NCBI GenBank assembly: GCA_033398695.1
Contig: CM065814.1
Location: forward strand, 76,464,358-76,528,357
Direction: 5' to 3'
From: Orobanche coerulescens
Lineage: Eukaryota; Streptophyta; Magnoliopsida; Lamiales; Orobanchaceae
DNA length: 64,000 bases
The notes under the pieces are model-generated. The model did not search any database. It was not told where the DNA came from and saw only the letters and a program-made list of their open reading frames with translations. Positions 44,647 through 58,564 of this stretch are shown in pieces. The position numbers and the translations under genes were made by a program. Each line of letters starts with the position of its first letter. The first letter of the stretch is position 1.

Positions 44647-45754
44647 CCCGTATCTCAGGCCATTGCCGACTTTAACAAAGAGTTGGGTTATGTGAAGACC
44701 CAAGTTGTCGCTGAGAGCGACAAAATTTTCCATTTTTCCAGGAGGATGAAACTGTCCATTCGGGACTATATGTCTGGGCTCGTCTGTACTACCTTGAAGG
44801 ATTATCAGAGTCGAGCTCTTGCTTATGATATGTCGGTGACGGCTAGCGATTTGGCTCGTGAGAGCAAGAAGCAGAAGTCGGTCGGAAATTTTTCTGGTCC
44901 CAAGAGTGGAGGCCAGCAGAAATCTCAAGCTACAAATATTTCAACGGGCGGTTCGGCTCGTTTCTCTGGGAGCTTTCGGGGTGCTGCCGGAACCTCCGCT
45001 CATGAACCCACATGTTTTAACTGTGGTGTGCAGGGCCATAGGAGCCGGCAGTGTTCTCGTCCGAAGCTTACTTGTCATACTTGTGGACAGCTAGGCCACA
45101 AGGCCCCTTTTTGTGAACAGATCAAACAGTTCCGCGGTGCCCGTTCTTCTCACCCAGCACCTATGGAGCCGAGTGTGAACCAGGGCTCGTTTGCTCCGCC
45201 GCCTCCACCGAGTGCCGGCCGAGGTAGGGGTCGGGGTCAGCCCGCTAGGGGAGGAGCATCCAGTGTCGGCTCTGCCCAGCCGCATATCTACGAGATGAGG
45301 AGGACCGATGATCCTCTGCGTGGCGGCAGTGCACCGTTCATATCCATTCTCATCCTGTCAGTGTGCTTTTTGATTCGGGTGCTACGCATTCATTCATTTC
45401 TCTAGAGTGTGTACGCCGTTTGAGTCTCGACTGCTTGTCACCTTGTGAGCCTTTCATCGTTAAACTTCCTAGCGGTGATAGAATTGTCGGTGATCGATAA
45501 GTCCGGGACTGTTCTGTGATTATTTGTGAGAGGGCTTGGCTCTCTAACCTTATTGTTGTGGGTATCGAGGGCGAGGATTTAATTCTCGGGAATGATTGGC
45601 TCGAGCGGCATGGTGCAATCATGAACTACCGCACGAGGATCATTACCATGTTAGCCGAGGACGGCACTGAACACTCTTTCGCGGGGCGAAAGAGAAACCA
45701 GAAGTTTGTTATTAACGCCTTGAAGGCGGTGAAACTCCTGCGAAAGGGGTGTAC
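44647..45754 (+). pseudogene. Tekay gag C-terminus and protease
   Basis: Gag resumes after the inserted element with SQAIADFNKELGYVKTQ and ends with two CCHC knuckles: CFNCGVQGHRSRQC (45013-45054) and CHTCGQLGHKAPFC (45072-45113). A Pro/Gly/Arg-rich linker follows. The protease starts in a new frame with VLFDSGATHSFIS (about 45357-45395, active-site Asp-Ser-Gly). It continues VKLPSGDRIVGDR, a stop at 45497, then DLILGNDWLERHGA (about 45575-45620), the second conserved loop of gypsy proteases. It is cut at KGC by the element at 45755. Confidence 0.88.
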
Positions 45755-46734
45755 TGTAACACCCCCAGATTTAACCGTAAATATTACAGCGCCGTGGGCC
45801 CCGAGATGGAACCCACAAGGCTAAAAAGAAATTTTCACAAACATTTACAAATGCCCAAGAGGCCAACGACGGTACTAACTTTAAAAATTCACAAAGACTT
45901 ATAAAATCCATTTATCAAAAACCGTCGTAAAACTCATTTGAAATCGCAAGGCCAAACAGCCGATACTCAAAAGTTTAGAAAACGATTTCCAAAGTAACCT
46001 CAGTTACCAGATACCAAAAGAGCGTCTCAAAATACTCACGCAGCGGAAAAAGACCAACCAAAACGATACTCTAGTAGCGGAAAACAAGAACCAATCAAGA
46101 AACTCAATGTACAGAACATGTCCTAGCCAGTATCCTCCGGGAAGCTCATCTCTTCACGACCGCTACAAGCTCGATACTCCGAGAACCTAAAAAGAAATCC
46201 CACGACGGGGTCAGCCATAATATCCAACAATGATATCAATCACATCGCATCAATAATACATACCAATGAGAATACAGAACAAGAATACGACCAATGAAAT
46301 CTTACCGCCATAACTTTACTTACTCAAGTAATTCTCATCAGAATAACCCTTATCACAATTCACATCCTGTACTTGATTAACCAATAAACTCGAACATAAT
46401 ATCTGTATTGTACCTCAAACAATATTCAAGATTCTCAAACTATCATAACCAACTCACGATACGGAAACCTACCATTTCTGACCAATACGATCCATCGAAT
46501 AATATCATCAAATCCCAAGACAATAACCGATTGTCCACCAAAGACAAGACCAAAGAAAATATGGAACATACCTCGAGATATGATGTGCCACGATAATCAT
46601 ATCAATCTAATCCGAGATCAGAACAATGCAATACGGACACGGTCCTAACACAAGACCTACAAATGCATACTCACATGACCACGTCAATATGCTCAGTAAC
46701 AATAACAACTATGTATACTCAATGGAAATCCCAT

Positions 46735-47010
46735 GATCCAGCGCCCTCAGCATAGATCCCAAGATGATCCTACAAGATAAACACGAGGTGGATAACCAAC
46801 AATATACATATGCACAACAATAACACAATACTGGGTAATCCAACGATCCAGCGCCCTCAGCATAGATCCCAAGATGATCCCGTCGGATCAACACGAGGTG
46901 GAAAAACCCGTCCAATGATCCAGCGCCCTCGGATAGATCCCAAGATGATCCCGTCGGATCAACACGAGGTCGACATCAGATCCAGCGCACTCAGAATAGA
47001 TCGCTCTATA
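46735..47010. repeat. Four-unit tandem block in LTR
   Basis: Units of about 60-110 bp share GATCCAGCGCCCTCAGCATAG, ATCCCAAGATGATCC and CGTCGGATCAACACGAGG. The second LTR has the block at 52855-53135 with a different set of exact copies. Confidence 0.8.
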
Positions 47011-48589
47011 CCATCGGATCAACACAACATAAACAACACAATATGCATACACATATGCAAAACAATATGTTCATCATCATGAACAACGCAACATGAACGA
47101 CAATATGACAAATCAATTAAGACGACCTCATGTTCGACAACATGAATGATAATACGCATGATCAAATCACTAACTCTAATTAAATCGATATAAGATACTT
47201 GCCCCGAGTCCTTCGGGAGAAATCTCGATGTCCAATCATCACCGACGATTATCCTCGGTGCTCGCGATCCAAACGAACAATAAACTATAGATACTCATAT
47301 CCTCGTCTTTACCATAATGTAACCTCGATACCCAAATATGCCAATAACCGAAATAAATCACATACATTATGATTTAACTCCCGAGAATCGGAATGACAAC
47401 ATATAATCATTGCTATATGCATTATAAATGAAATGAAATCAAAACCATTCATTAAACATTATAATCGAGCAAGTAATAACTTGCCTCGATACCGATACGA
47501 CGATGATGAAGTCGCTACCATCCACATTGCCTTCATCTACGGGCTCCTCGGCCCCGACCAAGCAATTCACGAACATCCACGAACAGGGCCTCAAAATACG
47601 GTTATACTCACAGATCGAAAATCACAACCAATTGAAATAATCGATAAACATAAAATCCGATAATAATCAATGACCGACATAGCCAACCGATCAAACTCAA
47701 CGGCTCAACAATACCTCGATCATACACAAACCAAACAATACAACTGAAACCAATCAATCAAGAATTATAGACAACACTACTTTTCCAAATTGAATGTTAA
47801 ATACTTACAAGTTTCCTCATTGTATATTCGTAATAAAACCAATTATCGATTATCAACATCTATCAGGTCAATCCTATTAATTATAGATAATCATATTCAA
47901 AGAGTTCCACAACTTATTCCGTAATCACATTCAAAGTCCCCAAACGGCATAATCCGATGTGTTCTAACATCTAGACAATCCTTATTCACAATTCAAGGTG
48001 TATGTAGTCATGTTCTTCAACATATATACTTCTCACAACGTCATGGATTGCAACAAACTATCAAGAACATCGAGATTACTACGATTCCATAATCATAACG
48101 ACATAATCAAGGTATTTGATCATCAATTCATTATCTTCCCTTAACAAAATTCCCATAATTACCAAGAATAATCATAACACAATCAATTCCATCACCATTC
48201 ATACGAAAACGTGTAGAATTTCCCAAGTTCTACTCATTGAGGCATTTCATCGAACACTTTGAAGGCATAATCCAAATCAATCATTTTAACGAAGAAATAC
48301 CCGAATTTGTTCCACAAAACTTCAAGGATAATGTATAATCTCAAGAATACAACAAGGTTCCATCAATAACTGAGTTAAACGAATCAATCCGCCAAATCAT
48401 CAAGAAACTCCAAAACTATCCAAAACCAAGTGTTTAGGTGTTCTTACCTTCGATCCGGATGGAAGATGATGTTAATCCATGATTCCAACTTCCAAAACAT
48501 GTTGCTACATGATGTTCTTACTCAAATCCATCAACTTTGTCAAGAAATCGCGAGAGAAATGAAGAAAAATGAAAATGACAAGGGTGACT

Positions 48590-49172
48590 CGGTCGGGCCT
48601 TATATAGGCCGAGACTGCCGCCGCCACGTACGTAACCGGCGGCTCCTTACGTGCGTAGCCGGACGCGCCTAACCTTCTCCCATTTCGCTCGGCACTTTAC
48701 GTACGAATCGGCACCGCCACGTGCGTAACGGCACTTACGGCCGTAATCGGACACCGCCTTACGTCGTAATCGGCGATCCTTACGCCCGGCCGAGTCATCG
48801 CGACCGTGATCGGCCACCCTCGCAGTCACCGCCGACCATGCTCGGCCATTCCAACGAATCACGACCGGTCATGCTCGGCCATCCAGTCATCTCGCCACGA
48901 CTCGCCAGCGCCCGTAACGCACGTAACACTTATTCCGTTGCGTCGTAATACGACGTTGACTTGCTACAAGATATACTCGACATGCATTACGTAATACACC
49001 CCGTATAACGTCGTAACTCCATCCGTTGACTCACTGTCCACATCTGCGCCGAAAGCCGCCGACACCGGCCCAACTGTCCGATTCCTCTTGTTACGTACGT
49101 AATGTCTCGCCATAGCGTACGTAACTCTTGTGATTTAGCGTACGTAAGTCTTCAACATTAGCGTACGCTAAG
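48590..49172 (-). promoter_or_regulatory. U3 palindrome array, left LTR
   Basis: Degraded set of TTACGTACGTAA/TAGCGTACGCTA sites. Several positions that read ACGTACGT in the right LTR are ACGT, GCGTCGT or ACGTGCGT here. TATA-like CTTATATAGGCC at 48599-48610. Confidence 0.6.
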
Positions 49173-49473
49173 TATTCCATACTTAGCCAATTTCAATCGC
49201 TTTGTCTCGACATACCGAAAACACATATACACTTACTGAATACATATACTGAATCCAATAACATCCTTATACGATATACTCTATATCGAGAGTACGATAA
49301 CCTGATACACAATATCCTCAATTGCAACTGTCGACCAGATACGACAATTATACCGATACTGACATCTCAGTCCTTTATTTAATTATTTTATCCATACTGC
49401 ATGCATTCCACGCTGCATAATATAACTCGGATAAAATAATATCAAACAACATAGTAGAAATTAGGATATTACA

Positions 49474-51884
49474 TACTACACCACTTAAAATAAGTTTCGT
49501 CCTCGAAACTTGAAATCCGTCATAAAAGAAACAAACCGTTCAACTAAAATATCCCAAAACCATCACGACAACGATCAATCATCATCATTACTGAATAATC
49601 AAAAGAGTACACTTACAAATACGCAGTCGACGATCTCTTGAGATACTAGCAAGCGATCTCACCGCATCCCCAATACGCTTACAGTCACAATTCCTTGAGT
49701 CTCAACAAAATTTTATCATCGTCAGATGAAATAATCTATTCATGACAAATCCTGTTTGCCTGATCGCATGATCAAGTTCCAATTCTGATAAGACGAATAA
49801 TATCCGATATATTTGTGAAACAACTGCTCAAAACAATGGCAACCAATCTCGAAACATCGACACAAAATCCGAACACTTATACGATCATCAACAATGATCA
49901 ACCAACAAATTAACTGAGAATACCATCGACATGATAAATTCCAATACGACCAATCCAATGGTTAAAGCACAATCGAGTATATCATAAACATGATAACTCT
50001 AATATTACCAACGAAGGAACGATAATAATCAGGAATACCCTCACACGGTAGATTCCAACATGATACACACAGAACCATAGAGACATATATACGGACGAAT
50101 AAAGTTCTCAAAACGACACACCAATCACATACCGTGGATCTCAATAAACATACTCGACTGGTGAACATACCCCTCGGCATATGAACAACCAATCACAAAC
50201 TGACGAACATACCCAATCATACACGGAGTGGAAACGACCACTCACTGTCTAAAACAACCAGTATGGGGTCACCATCCCCAAATCTACGCTTACAAGGAAA
50301 TCATTCCAGAATCAGTAAGGTAAAATCGCGCTACTACCATACCAATGGAATCACATAGCACATATGTTACGGTTTCACAAAATCCCAAGTTTCCAAAATA
50401 ATATTATGTGCATGAATCTACAACACGCAACATATTTCTCTTATCTGATAACTCAACCGATCATCACCGGATAATCAAACTATCATACTGAAGTTCGAAT
50501 TCCTTTTCCATCGTACCATCAATATGATATGCACTATGCACTAAATGCGTATGTATATCAATCACATTTTCAAAACCAGTTTGAAATCATATATTCTTGT
50601 CAAAAGACAAATTTTCGAAAATTCTTTCAAGAGTTTGAAAACTCAAAACATAAATTTTGGTAAGACCACAAAATCAATTTTCGAAAAATTAACTTGGCTC
50701 GATGGTGCCAAGTATTTGATAACAGTTTCCTTCGAATCCACACGATTTCGAAGTTTTAAAGTGAAAAGTATGCAAATGCTCGACTATATCCATACTCCTG
50801 TATACCAATTCGGTTCGTCACCAATATCCACTGATATTCCATCGGAAAACCACACGATCGAGTTCCAAAATCTCAATATATAAATTCCGACTAAACTCCT
50901 TTTCCACACATGACTTGCAACGTCACCATTAACCCATCTGGATCACCTTAAATATGATATGACAAAATATTGAAACAAATCCACACAATGAAAGACTTCC
51001 CGAGAGGTTCAATTTGAACAAGTAAACCAAAGCCTCGAAAGGCGGAAATAACATAGGTAAACGATTGGTAAAGTGTTTTACAAGTCTCGGGAGTTTTAAG
51101 AAAACAAAAGCCGTTTGAAACATTAGGGTCTTAGCCCGTAAATCGTTCCGCATTACAAAAAGTTTAAAAAGTAGAAAACCCCTTTTCGGACTTCAAGTCC
51201 TGAGTTATAAAACCATTTCAAAATCGATTGGGTCTCGGCCCAAAATCATTTTCCGTAAAACATCCGTAAAATATTCATTTTGAGAAGTATCATTTTCAAA
51301 TGCTCAAAACAGTTCATGTATCTCGAATGAATTAACATGCTACATGTTCTTCTCAACAATCCATAGTCCTTCTCCCGATTACACAATTCCGTTCCAAAAT
51401 CTAGCTGATATACCGATTTCCAAAATCATAACTTCTCAAGATCATCAATCCTATCCCAACTCTGTCACCTTATATTGAAATGCATAATATCTGCTGAATC
51501 TCAAAACATATCAACTTAGAACGGCAGTGAATCTCAATGAAATTCAAAAATCCGAATACTTACAGATCGTGAAGCCGACGATTCCCCGTGATACTGGCAC
51601 ATGTCTAGACTCAAGAAAATACTCGACACAGGTATTTTCAAAACTCACGTTTTGCAAACTCAGTGCAACTCAAGAACACAATATATCACGTAAACACCAT
51701 TTGGAAAAGTTATAACAAGCCTAGTACGATTCTGGCATATACGATCTAGAACAAGCCTGTTTGAACAACAAAGACTCACGTCTGTAGTATTTGTCAATCG
51801 ACTACTCGAATGACGCAACAAAATCATGACCCAACTCGACCCAAATGCATAGGTTTTATCAACATAAGCTCCGATACCTTATTC
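49474..51884. other. Interior of the 45755-55614 element, non-coding
   Basis: No retrotransposon protein motifs in any frame. AT-rich stretches (50570-50890, 51140-51330) contain only short frames. The PBS-like GCTCCGATACCTT (51868-51880) and the palindrome at 49492-49511 are the only element signals seen. Confidence 0.7.
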
Positions 51885-54800
51885 TGTAACACCCTGCATT
51901 TAACCGAAATATTACAGTGGGCCCCGAGATGGAACCCACAAGGCTAAAAAGAAATTTTCACAAACATTTACAAATGCCCAAGAGGCCAACGACGGTACTA
52001 ACTTTAAAAATTCAAAAAGACTTATAAAATCCATTTATCAAAAACCGTCGTAAAACTCATTTGAAATCGCAAGGCCAAACAAATGATACTCAAAAGTTTA
52101 GAAAACGATTTCCAAAGTAACCTCGTTACTGATACCAAAAGAGCGTCTCAAAATACTCACGCAATGGAAAAGACCAACCAAAACGATACTCTAGTAGCGG
52201 AAAACAAGAACCAATCAAGAAACTCAATGTACAGAACATGTCCTAGCCAGTATCCTCCGGGAAGCTCATCTCTTCACGACCGCTACAAGCTCGATACTCC
52301 GAGAACCTAAAAAGAAATCCCACGACGGGGTCAGCCATAATATCCAACAATGATATCAATCACATCGCATCAATAATACATACCAATGAGAATACAGAAC
52401 AAGAATACGACCAATGAAATCTTACCGCCATAACTTTACTTACTCAAGTAATTCTCATCAGAATAACCCTTATCACAATTCACATCCTGTACTTGATTAA
52501 CCAATAAACTCGAACATAATATCTGTATTGTACCTCAAACAATATTCAAGATTCTCAAACTATCATAACCAACTCACGATACGGAAACCTACCATTTCTG
52601 ACCAATACGATCCATCGAATAATATCATCAAATCCCAAGACAGTAACCGATTGTCCACCAAAGACAAGACCAAAGAAAATATGGAACATACCTCGAGATA
52701 TGATGTGCCACGATAATCATATCAATCTAATCCGAGATCAGAACAATGCAATACGGACACGGTCCTAACACAAGACCTACAAATGCATACTCACATGACC
52801 ACGTCAATATGCTCAAGAATAATAACAACTATGTATACTCAATGGAAATCCCATGATCCAAATTCTCAAAGATAGATCCCAAGATGATCCTACAAGATAA
52901 ACACGAGGTGGATAACCAACAATATACATATGCACAACAATAACACAATACTGGGTAATCCAACGATCCAGCGCCCTCAGCATAGATCCCAAGATGATCC
53001 CGTCGGATCAACACGAGGTGGAAAAACCCGTCCAATGATCCAGCGCCCTCAGCATAGATCCCAAGATGATCCCGTCGGATCAACACGAGGTGGACATCCG
53101 ATCCAGCGCCCTCAGCATAGATCGCGCGATCCCATCGGATCAACACAACATAAACAACACAATATGCATACACATATGCAAAACAATATGTTCATCATCA
53201 TGAACAACGCAACATGAACGACAATATGACAAATCAATTAAGACGACCTCATGTTCGACAACATGAATGATAATACGCATGATCAAATCACTAACTCTAA
53301 TTAAATCGATATAAGATACTTGCCCCGAGTCCTTCGGGAGAAATCTCGATGTCCAATCATCACCGACGATTATCCTCAGTGCTCGGCGATCCAAACGAAC
53401 AATAAACTATAGATACTCATATCCTCGTCTTTACCATAATGTAACCTCGATACCCAAATATGCCAATAACCGAAATAAATCACATACATTATGATTTAAC
53501 TCCCAGAATCGGAATGACAACATATAATCATTGCTATATGCATTATAAATGAAATGAAACTGAAACCATTCATTAAACATTATAACTGAGCAAGTAATAA
53601 CTTGCCTCGATACCGATACGACGATGATGAAGTCGCTACCAGTCACATTGCCTTCATCTACGGGCTCCTCGGCCCCGACCGAAGCAATTCACGAACATAC
53701 TCGAACATGGCCGCAACATACGGTTATACTCACCGATCGATAATCTCAACCTATTGAAATAATCGATTAACATAAAATCCGATAATAATCAATGACCGAC
53801 ATAGCCAACCGATCAAACTCAACGGCTCAACAATACCTCGATCATACACAAAACCAAACAATACAACTCAAACCAATCAAACACGAATTCAAGACAACAC
53901 TACGATTCCACATTCAATCTTAAATACTTACAAGTTTCCTCCTTGTATATTCGTAATAAAACCAATTATCGATTATCATCATCAATCCGGACAATCCAAT
54001 TAATTATAGATAATCATATTCAAAGAGTTCCACAACTTATTCCGTAATCACATTCAAAGTCCCCAAACGGCATAATCCGATGTGTTCTAACATCTAGACA
54101 ATCCTTATTCACAATTCAAGGTGTATGTAGTCATGTTCTTCAACATATATACTTCTCACAACGTCATGGATTGCAACAAACTATCAAGAACATCGAGATT
54201 ACTACGATTCCATAATCATAACGACATAATCAAGGTATTTGATCATCAATTCATTATCTTCCCTTAACAAAATTCCCATAATTACCAAGAATAATCATAA
54301 CACAATCAATTCCATCACCATTCATACGATATCTTGTAGAATTTCCCAAGTTCTACTCATTGAGGCATTTCATCGAACACTTTGAAGGCATAATCCAAAT
54401 CAATCATTTTAACGAAGAAATACCCGAATTTGTTCCACAAAACTTCAAGGATAATGTATAATCTCAAGAATACAACAAGGTTCCATCAATAACTGAGTTA
54501 AACGAATCAATCCGCCAAATCATCAAGAAACTCCAAAACTATCCAAAACCAAGTGTTTAGGTGTTCTTACCTTCGATCCGGATGGAAGATGATGTTAATC
54601 CATGATTCCAACTTCCAAAACATGTTGCTACATGATGTTCTTACTCAAATCCATCAACTTTGTCAAGAAATCGCGAGAGAAATGAAGAAAAATGAAAATG
54701 ACAAGGGTGACTCGGTCGTGCCTTATATAAGGCCGAGACTGCCGCCGATTACGTACGTAATCGGCGGCTCCTTACGCACGTAGCCGGACGCGCCTAACCT

Positions 54801-55614
54801 TCGTCCATTTCGCTCGGCACTTACGTACGTAATCGGCACCGCTACGTACGTAACGGCACTTACGGCCAGAATCGGACACCGCTTACGTCGTAATCGGCGA
54901 TCCTTACGCCTGGCCGAGTCACCGCGACCGTGATCGGCCACCCTGCGAGTCACCGCGACCATGCTCGGCCATTCCAACGAATCACGACCGTCATGCTCGG
55001 CCATCCAGTCATCTCGGCCACGACTCGGCCAGCCGCCCTGTAACGTACGTAATACTCATTCCGTTGCGTACGTAACACGTACGTTGACTTGCTACAATAT
55101 TATACTCGTATTACGTACGTAATACACCCTGTATAACGTACGTAACTCCATCCGTTGACTCACCTGTCCACATCTGCGCCGAAAGCCGCCGACACCGGGC
55201 CCAACTGTCCGATTCCTCTTGTTACGTACGTAATGTCTCGGCCATAGCGTACGTAACTCTTGTGATTTAGCGTACGTAAGTCTTCAACATTAGCGTACGC
55301 TAAGTATTCCATACTTAGCCAATTTCAATCAAGTACTGCTTTGTCTCGACATACCGAAAACACATATACACTTACTGAATACATATACTGAATCCAATAA
55401 CATCCTTATACGATATACTCTATATCGAGAGTACGATAACCTGATACACAATATCCTCAATTGCAACTGTCGACCAGATACGACAATTATACCGATACTG
55501 ACATCTCAGTCCTTTATTTAATTATTTTATCCATACTGTACAGATTCCACGCTGTACAATATAACTCGGATAAAATAATATCAAACAACAGTAGTAGAAA
55601 TTCCGGATATTACA
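51885..55614 (-). mobile_element. LTR of the 45755-55614 element (right copy)
   Basis: In minus orientation the 5' LTR, preserving the fuller palindrome array (54748-55302). It agrees with the left copy over long stretches, but with clusters of substitutions near 52860, 53640-53990 and 54720-55080. Confidence 0.88.
54719..55302 (-). promoter_or_regulatory. U3 array of TTACGTACGTAA palindromes plus TATA box
   Basis: About twelve sites occur: ATTACGTACGTAAT (54747), TTACGCACGTAG, TTACGTACGTAAT (54822), CTACGTACGTAAC, TAACGTACGTAAT (55041), GCGTACGTAACACGTACG, ATTACGTACGTAAT (55110), TAACGTACGTAAC, TTACGTACGTAAT (55222), TAGCGTACGTAA twice and TTAGCGTACGCTAA (55290). On the minus strand they lead into CTTATATAAGGC (54720-54732), itself palindromic, some 15 bp past the last site. 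Confidence 0.7.
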
Positions 55615-55619
55615 TGTAC

Positions 55620-58550
55620 TGGTTATTGGTGCTACGCCTTGAAGGCGGAGAATGGTGGAGTCGAGTTTTCATCGATTCCGGTCGTTAGTGAGTTCCCCGA
55701 TGTATTTCCTGACGAGTTGCCGGGATTGCCGCCGGATCGCGAGGTTGAGTTTACTATAGAGTTAGAGCCGGGCGCGGCTCCGATTTCGAAGGCGCCGTAT
55801 CGCATGGCACCTTCAGAGATGGCCGAGTTGAAGAAACAGTTGAGTGAACTTCTTGAGTCGGGATATGTTCGACCGAGCGCCTCGCCTTGGGGCGCACCGG
55901 TCTTGTTTGTGCGTAAGAAGGATGGTTCACTACGTTTGTGTATCGACTATCGTGAACTGAACAAGGTGACCATCAAGAACAAGTATCCTTTGCCGAGAAT
56001 TGACGACTTGTTCGACCGAGCGAGGAGTCATGTATTCTCAAGATTGATTTAAAATCGGGTACTATCACCTCGGTGAGGGAGTCCGACGTGCAAAACGGCT
56101 TTTCGGACGAGATACGGACATTATGAGTTTGTAGTTATGCCTTCGGGTTAACTAACGCTACGGCGGTGTTCATGCGGTTGATGAACAAAGTCTTTATCGA
56201 GTATTTGGATAAGTGTGTCGTCTTCATTGACGATATTCTTATTTATTCGAGGAACGAGGAAGAGCATGCCCATTATTTGCGGATAGTGTTAGACATTTTG
56301 AGGGCCGAGCAACTCTATGCGAAGTTCTCGAAATGTGAGTTCTGGAAGGAAGTGATGTTTTGGGTCACGTGATTTCACCGAGGAGTTCGAGTAGATCCGC
56401 AGAAAATTGAGGCAAGTTGGATTGGGCATCGCCCACAAATGTGAAGGAGGTCCGTAGTTTCTTGGGTTTGGCTACTACCGTAGGTTCGTGAGGTTTCTCA
56501 AAACTAGCTCGACCACTTACACAGATTGCTCCGTAAATCCGAGAAGTTAAATGCGGGACCGATGAGAGGCAGTCGAGTTTTGAGGAGCTGAAGAAGCGGT
56601 TGACTTCAGCCCCGGTTTTGGCATTGCCATGTGGCAACGAGGGTTTCGCCGTTTTTAGCGATGCTTCGGGTCAGGGTCTTGGGTGCGTATTGATGCAGCA
56701 CGGCAAGACCATTGCCTATGCGTCGAGACAGTTGAGGCCGTATGAGCTTAACTACCCTACTCATGATTTGGAGTTAGCGGCGGTTGTCTTTGCACTCAAG
56801 ATTTGGCGTCACTATCTTTTCGGCTCTGCATGTCAGATTTTTACCGATCATAAAAGTCTGAAATACATATTTACTCAGCGAGAGTTGAATATGAGGCAGA
56901 GGAGGTGGTTAGAGTTGATTAAGGATTATGACCTCGAAATCCTTTATCATCCGGGAAGGGCGAATGTCGTGGCCGACGCCTTGAGTCGGAAACCGATTGC
57001 GTTGCGAACGCTTGAGGTCCTTACGCCTCAGTCTGAGCTTCGGCGGGCCTTGATCGGGTTAGATGTTGAGGTTTTGCTGCCTGGATCTGTCGGGCAACTT
57101 TGTGCCTTAGAAATTTCGTCGTCTTTGATCGATGAAATTAAACTGAAGCAATTAGAGGATCCGATGATTACTCAAATCCGAGAGAACGTTCTTAAAGGAA
57201 AGTCTCCTGGGTTTGTGATTCACGAGGATGGCGTTTTGAGATTCCAGAGTCGGCTTTGTGTGCCGAACGACTCCGAGTTGAGGCAGAGTATTTTACGGGA
57301 GGCCCATGCTACACCTTATTCCGTTCATCTGATGCGAGTAAGATGTACAAGGACACGAGGAGGAACTTCTCGGTGGAATGATATGAAGGAGGAAGTCGCA
57401 CGGTTTGTGGCGAGATGTTTGACTTGCCAAAGTCAAAATCGAGCATCGGCCGACCGGAGTTATTACTGATCACTTCCGTTCGAATGGAAATGGGAAGATA
57501 TATCGATGGATTTCGTTACGAGTTTGCCGAGATCGAGGTCGGGCATGAATATGGTATGGGTGATTGTTGATCGCGACCAAGTCGGCACATTTTACGGGCA
57601 TCAAGGACACTTGGGGCCCGGAGAAGTTAGCTCGTGTGTTTATCGCGCAGATCGTGAAACTTCACGGTACTCAAGTCTATTGTTTCGGATCGTGACGGCC
57701 GCTTTGTATCGCACTTGGCAAAGCGGTGCATAAGGCGTTAGGTACCGGTTGCGTTTGAGTACCTCTTTTCATCCCGATCGGATGGACGGTCGGACGCACT
57801 ATCCGGACATTCGAGGACATGTTGCGTGCTTGTGCCCTCGATTGGAGTAGTGATGGGAGGAGCACTTGCCATTGATCGAATTCACGTACAACAATAGTTG
57901 GCACGCGTCGATTCGGATGGCACCGTATGAGGCACTTTATGGGCGACGATGTCGATCGCCGATTTGTTGGAATGAGGCGTCCGATTTAGTCGGGACCGAG
58001 CCGGATGTCGTTTTAGAGACGAGGCGGAAGATAGAGTTAATTCGAGAACGGATGTTGGCGCCGAGTCGGCGAAGTCATATGCGGACGTCCGTCGTCGACC
58101 TTTGGAATTCGAGGTGGGAGACCACGTTTTGCTAAAGGTGTCGCCGACGAAGGGAGTTTTTCGTTTTGGGAAGAAAGGAAAGCTGAGCCCGAGATTTATT
58201 GGACCCTTTGAGATTCTCGAGCGAGTCGGTGAATTAGCGTACCGTTTGGCGTTACCTCCAGCCTTGAGTCATGTTCATAGCATTTTCATGTTTCCCATTG
58301 AGGAAATATGTTAGGATCCTAGTCACGTCATCGATTATGGCGAGATTGATATTGTCAAGATATTACTTTTGAGGAGCGCCCTTTGAAGATTTTGGAGCAT
58401 CGTGAGAAGCGATCGAGGCATAAGACCATCCCTTTGGTCAAAGTTCGGTGGTCGAGACACGGTGTCGAGGAGGCAACTTGGGAATCCGAGGATAGCATGC
58501 GTGCTAGGTACCGGAGTTGTTTGTTTCTTAAGTTTCGGACGAAACTTATT
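55620..58550 (+). pseudogene. Tekay pol: RT, RNase H, integrase, chromodomain
   Basis: RT begins [18 protein letters not shown] and keeps [21 protein letters not shown] and [13 protein letters not shown] disrupted stretch (56030-56160) follows, then the catalytic [11 protein letters not shown] (about 56218-56250). RNase H is intact over 56600-57000 ([47 protein letters not shown]). The integrase HHCC module ([11 protein letters not shown]...ARCLTC) and DDE domain ([18 protein letters not shown] region, NNSWHASI) span 57290-57990 with many 1-3 base changes. GPFEILERVGELAYRLALPP and a chromodomain-like tail (KILEHREKR, WSRHGVEEATWES, 58385-58500) follow. Frameshifts cluster in 56030-56600 and 57320-57860. 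Confidence 0.9.
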
Positions 58551-58564
58551 TTTAGAGGGTAGAA
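58530..58564 (+). other. Pre-LTR palindrome and polypurine tract
   Basis: AAGTTTCGGACGAAACTT (58530-58547) is followed by ATTTTTAGAGGGTAGAA, the polypurine primer region abutting the 3' LTR. The palindrome recurs before the LTR of three other elements in the window. Confidence 0.65.

Larger units (their letters stand above)
45755..49473 (-). mobile_element. LTR of the 45755-55614 element (left copy)
   Basis: In minus orientation the 3' LTR. It holds four tandem units at 46735-47010 and a palindrome array at 48625-49172 upstream (minus) of a TATA-like CCTATATAAGG at 48598-48608. Confidence 0.88.
45755..55614 (-). mobile_element. Non-coding very-long-LTR element (LARD), 9.86 kb
   Basis: LTRs at 45755-49473 (3719 bp) and 51885-55614 (3730 bp) are flanked by TGTAC (45750-45754, 55615-55619). 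The interior is 2411 bp and non-coding. PBS on the minus strand is AAGGTATCGGAGC (51868-51880) and the polypurine side carries AAGTTTCGTCCTCGAAACTT (49492-49511). The LTR group matches the partial LTRs at 6568-8430 and 61412-64000. Three-quarters of the element is LTR. It must rely on enzymes from elsewhere. Confidence 0.9.

Noticed and set aside
44683..45405. CCHC zinc-finger protein as a host gene
   Set aside because: It is the second half of the same gag, split by an inserted element with TSD CCCGT.
46735..47010. CRISPR-like spaced repeats
   Set aside because: Eukaryotic LTR DNA; units are diverged tandem copies without unique spacers or cas genes.
50545..50883. 112-codon frame inside the second non-coding element
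   Set aside because: AT-rich translation without recognisable domain; not supported by a start context or homology.
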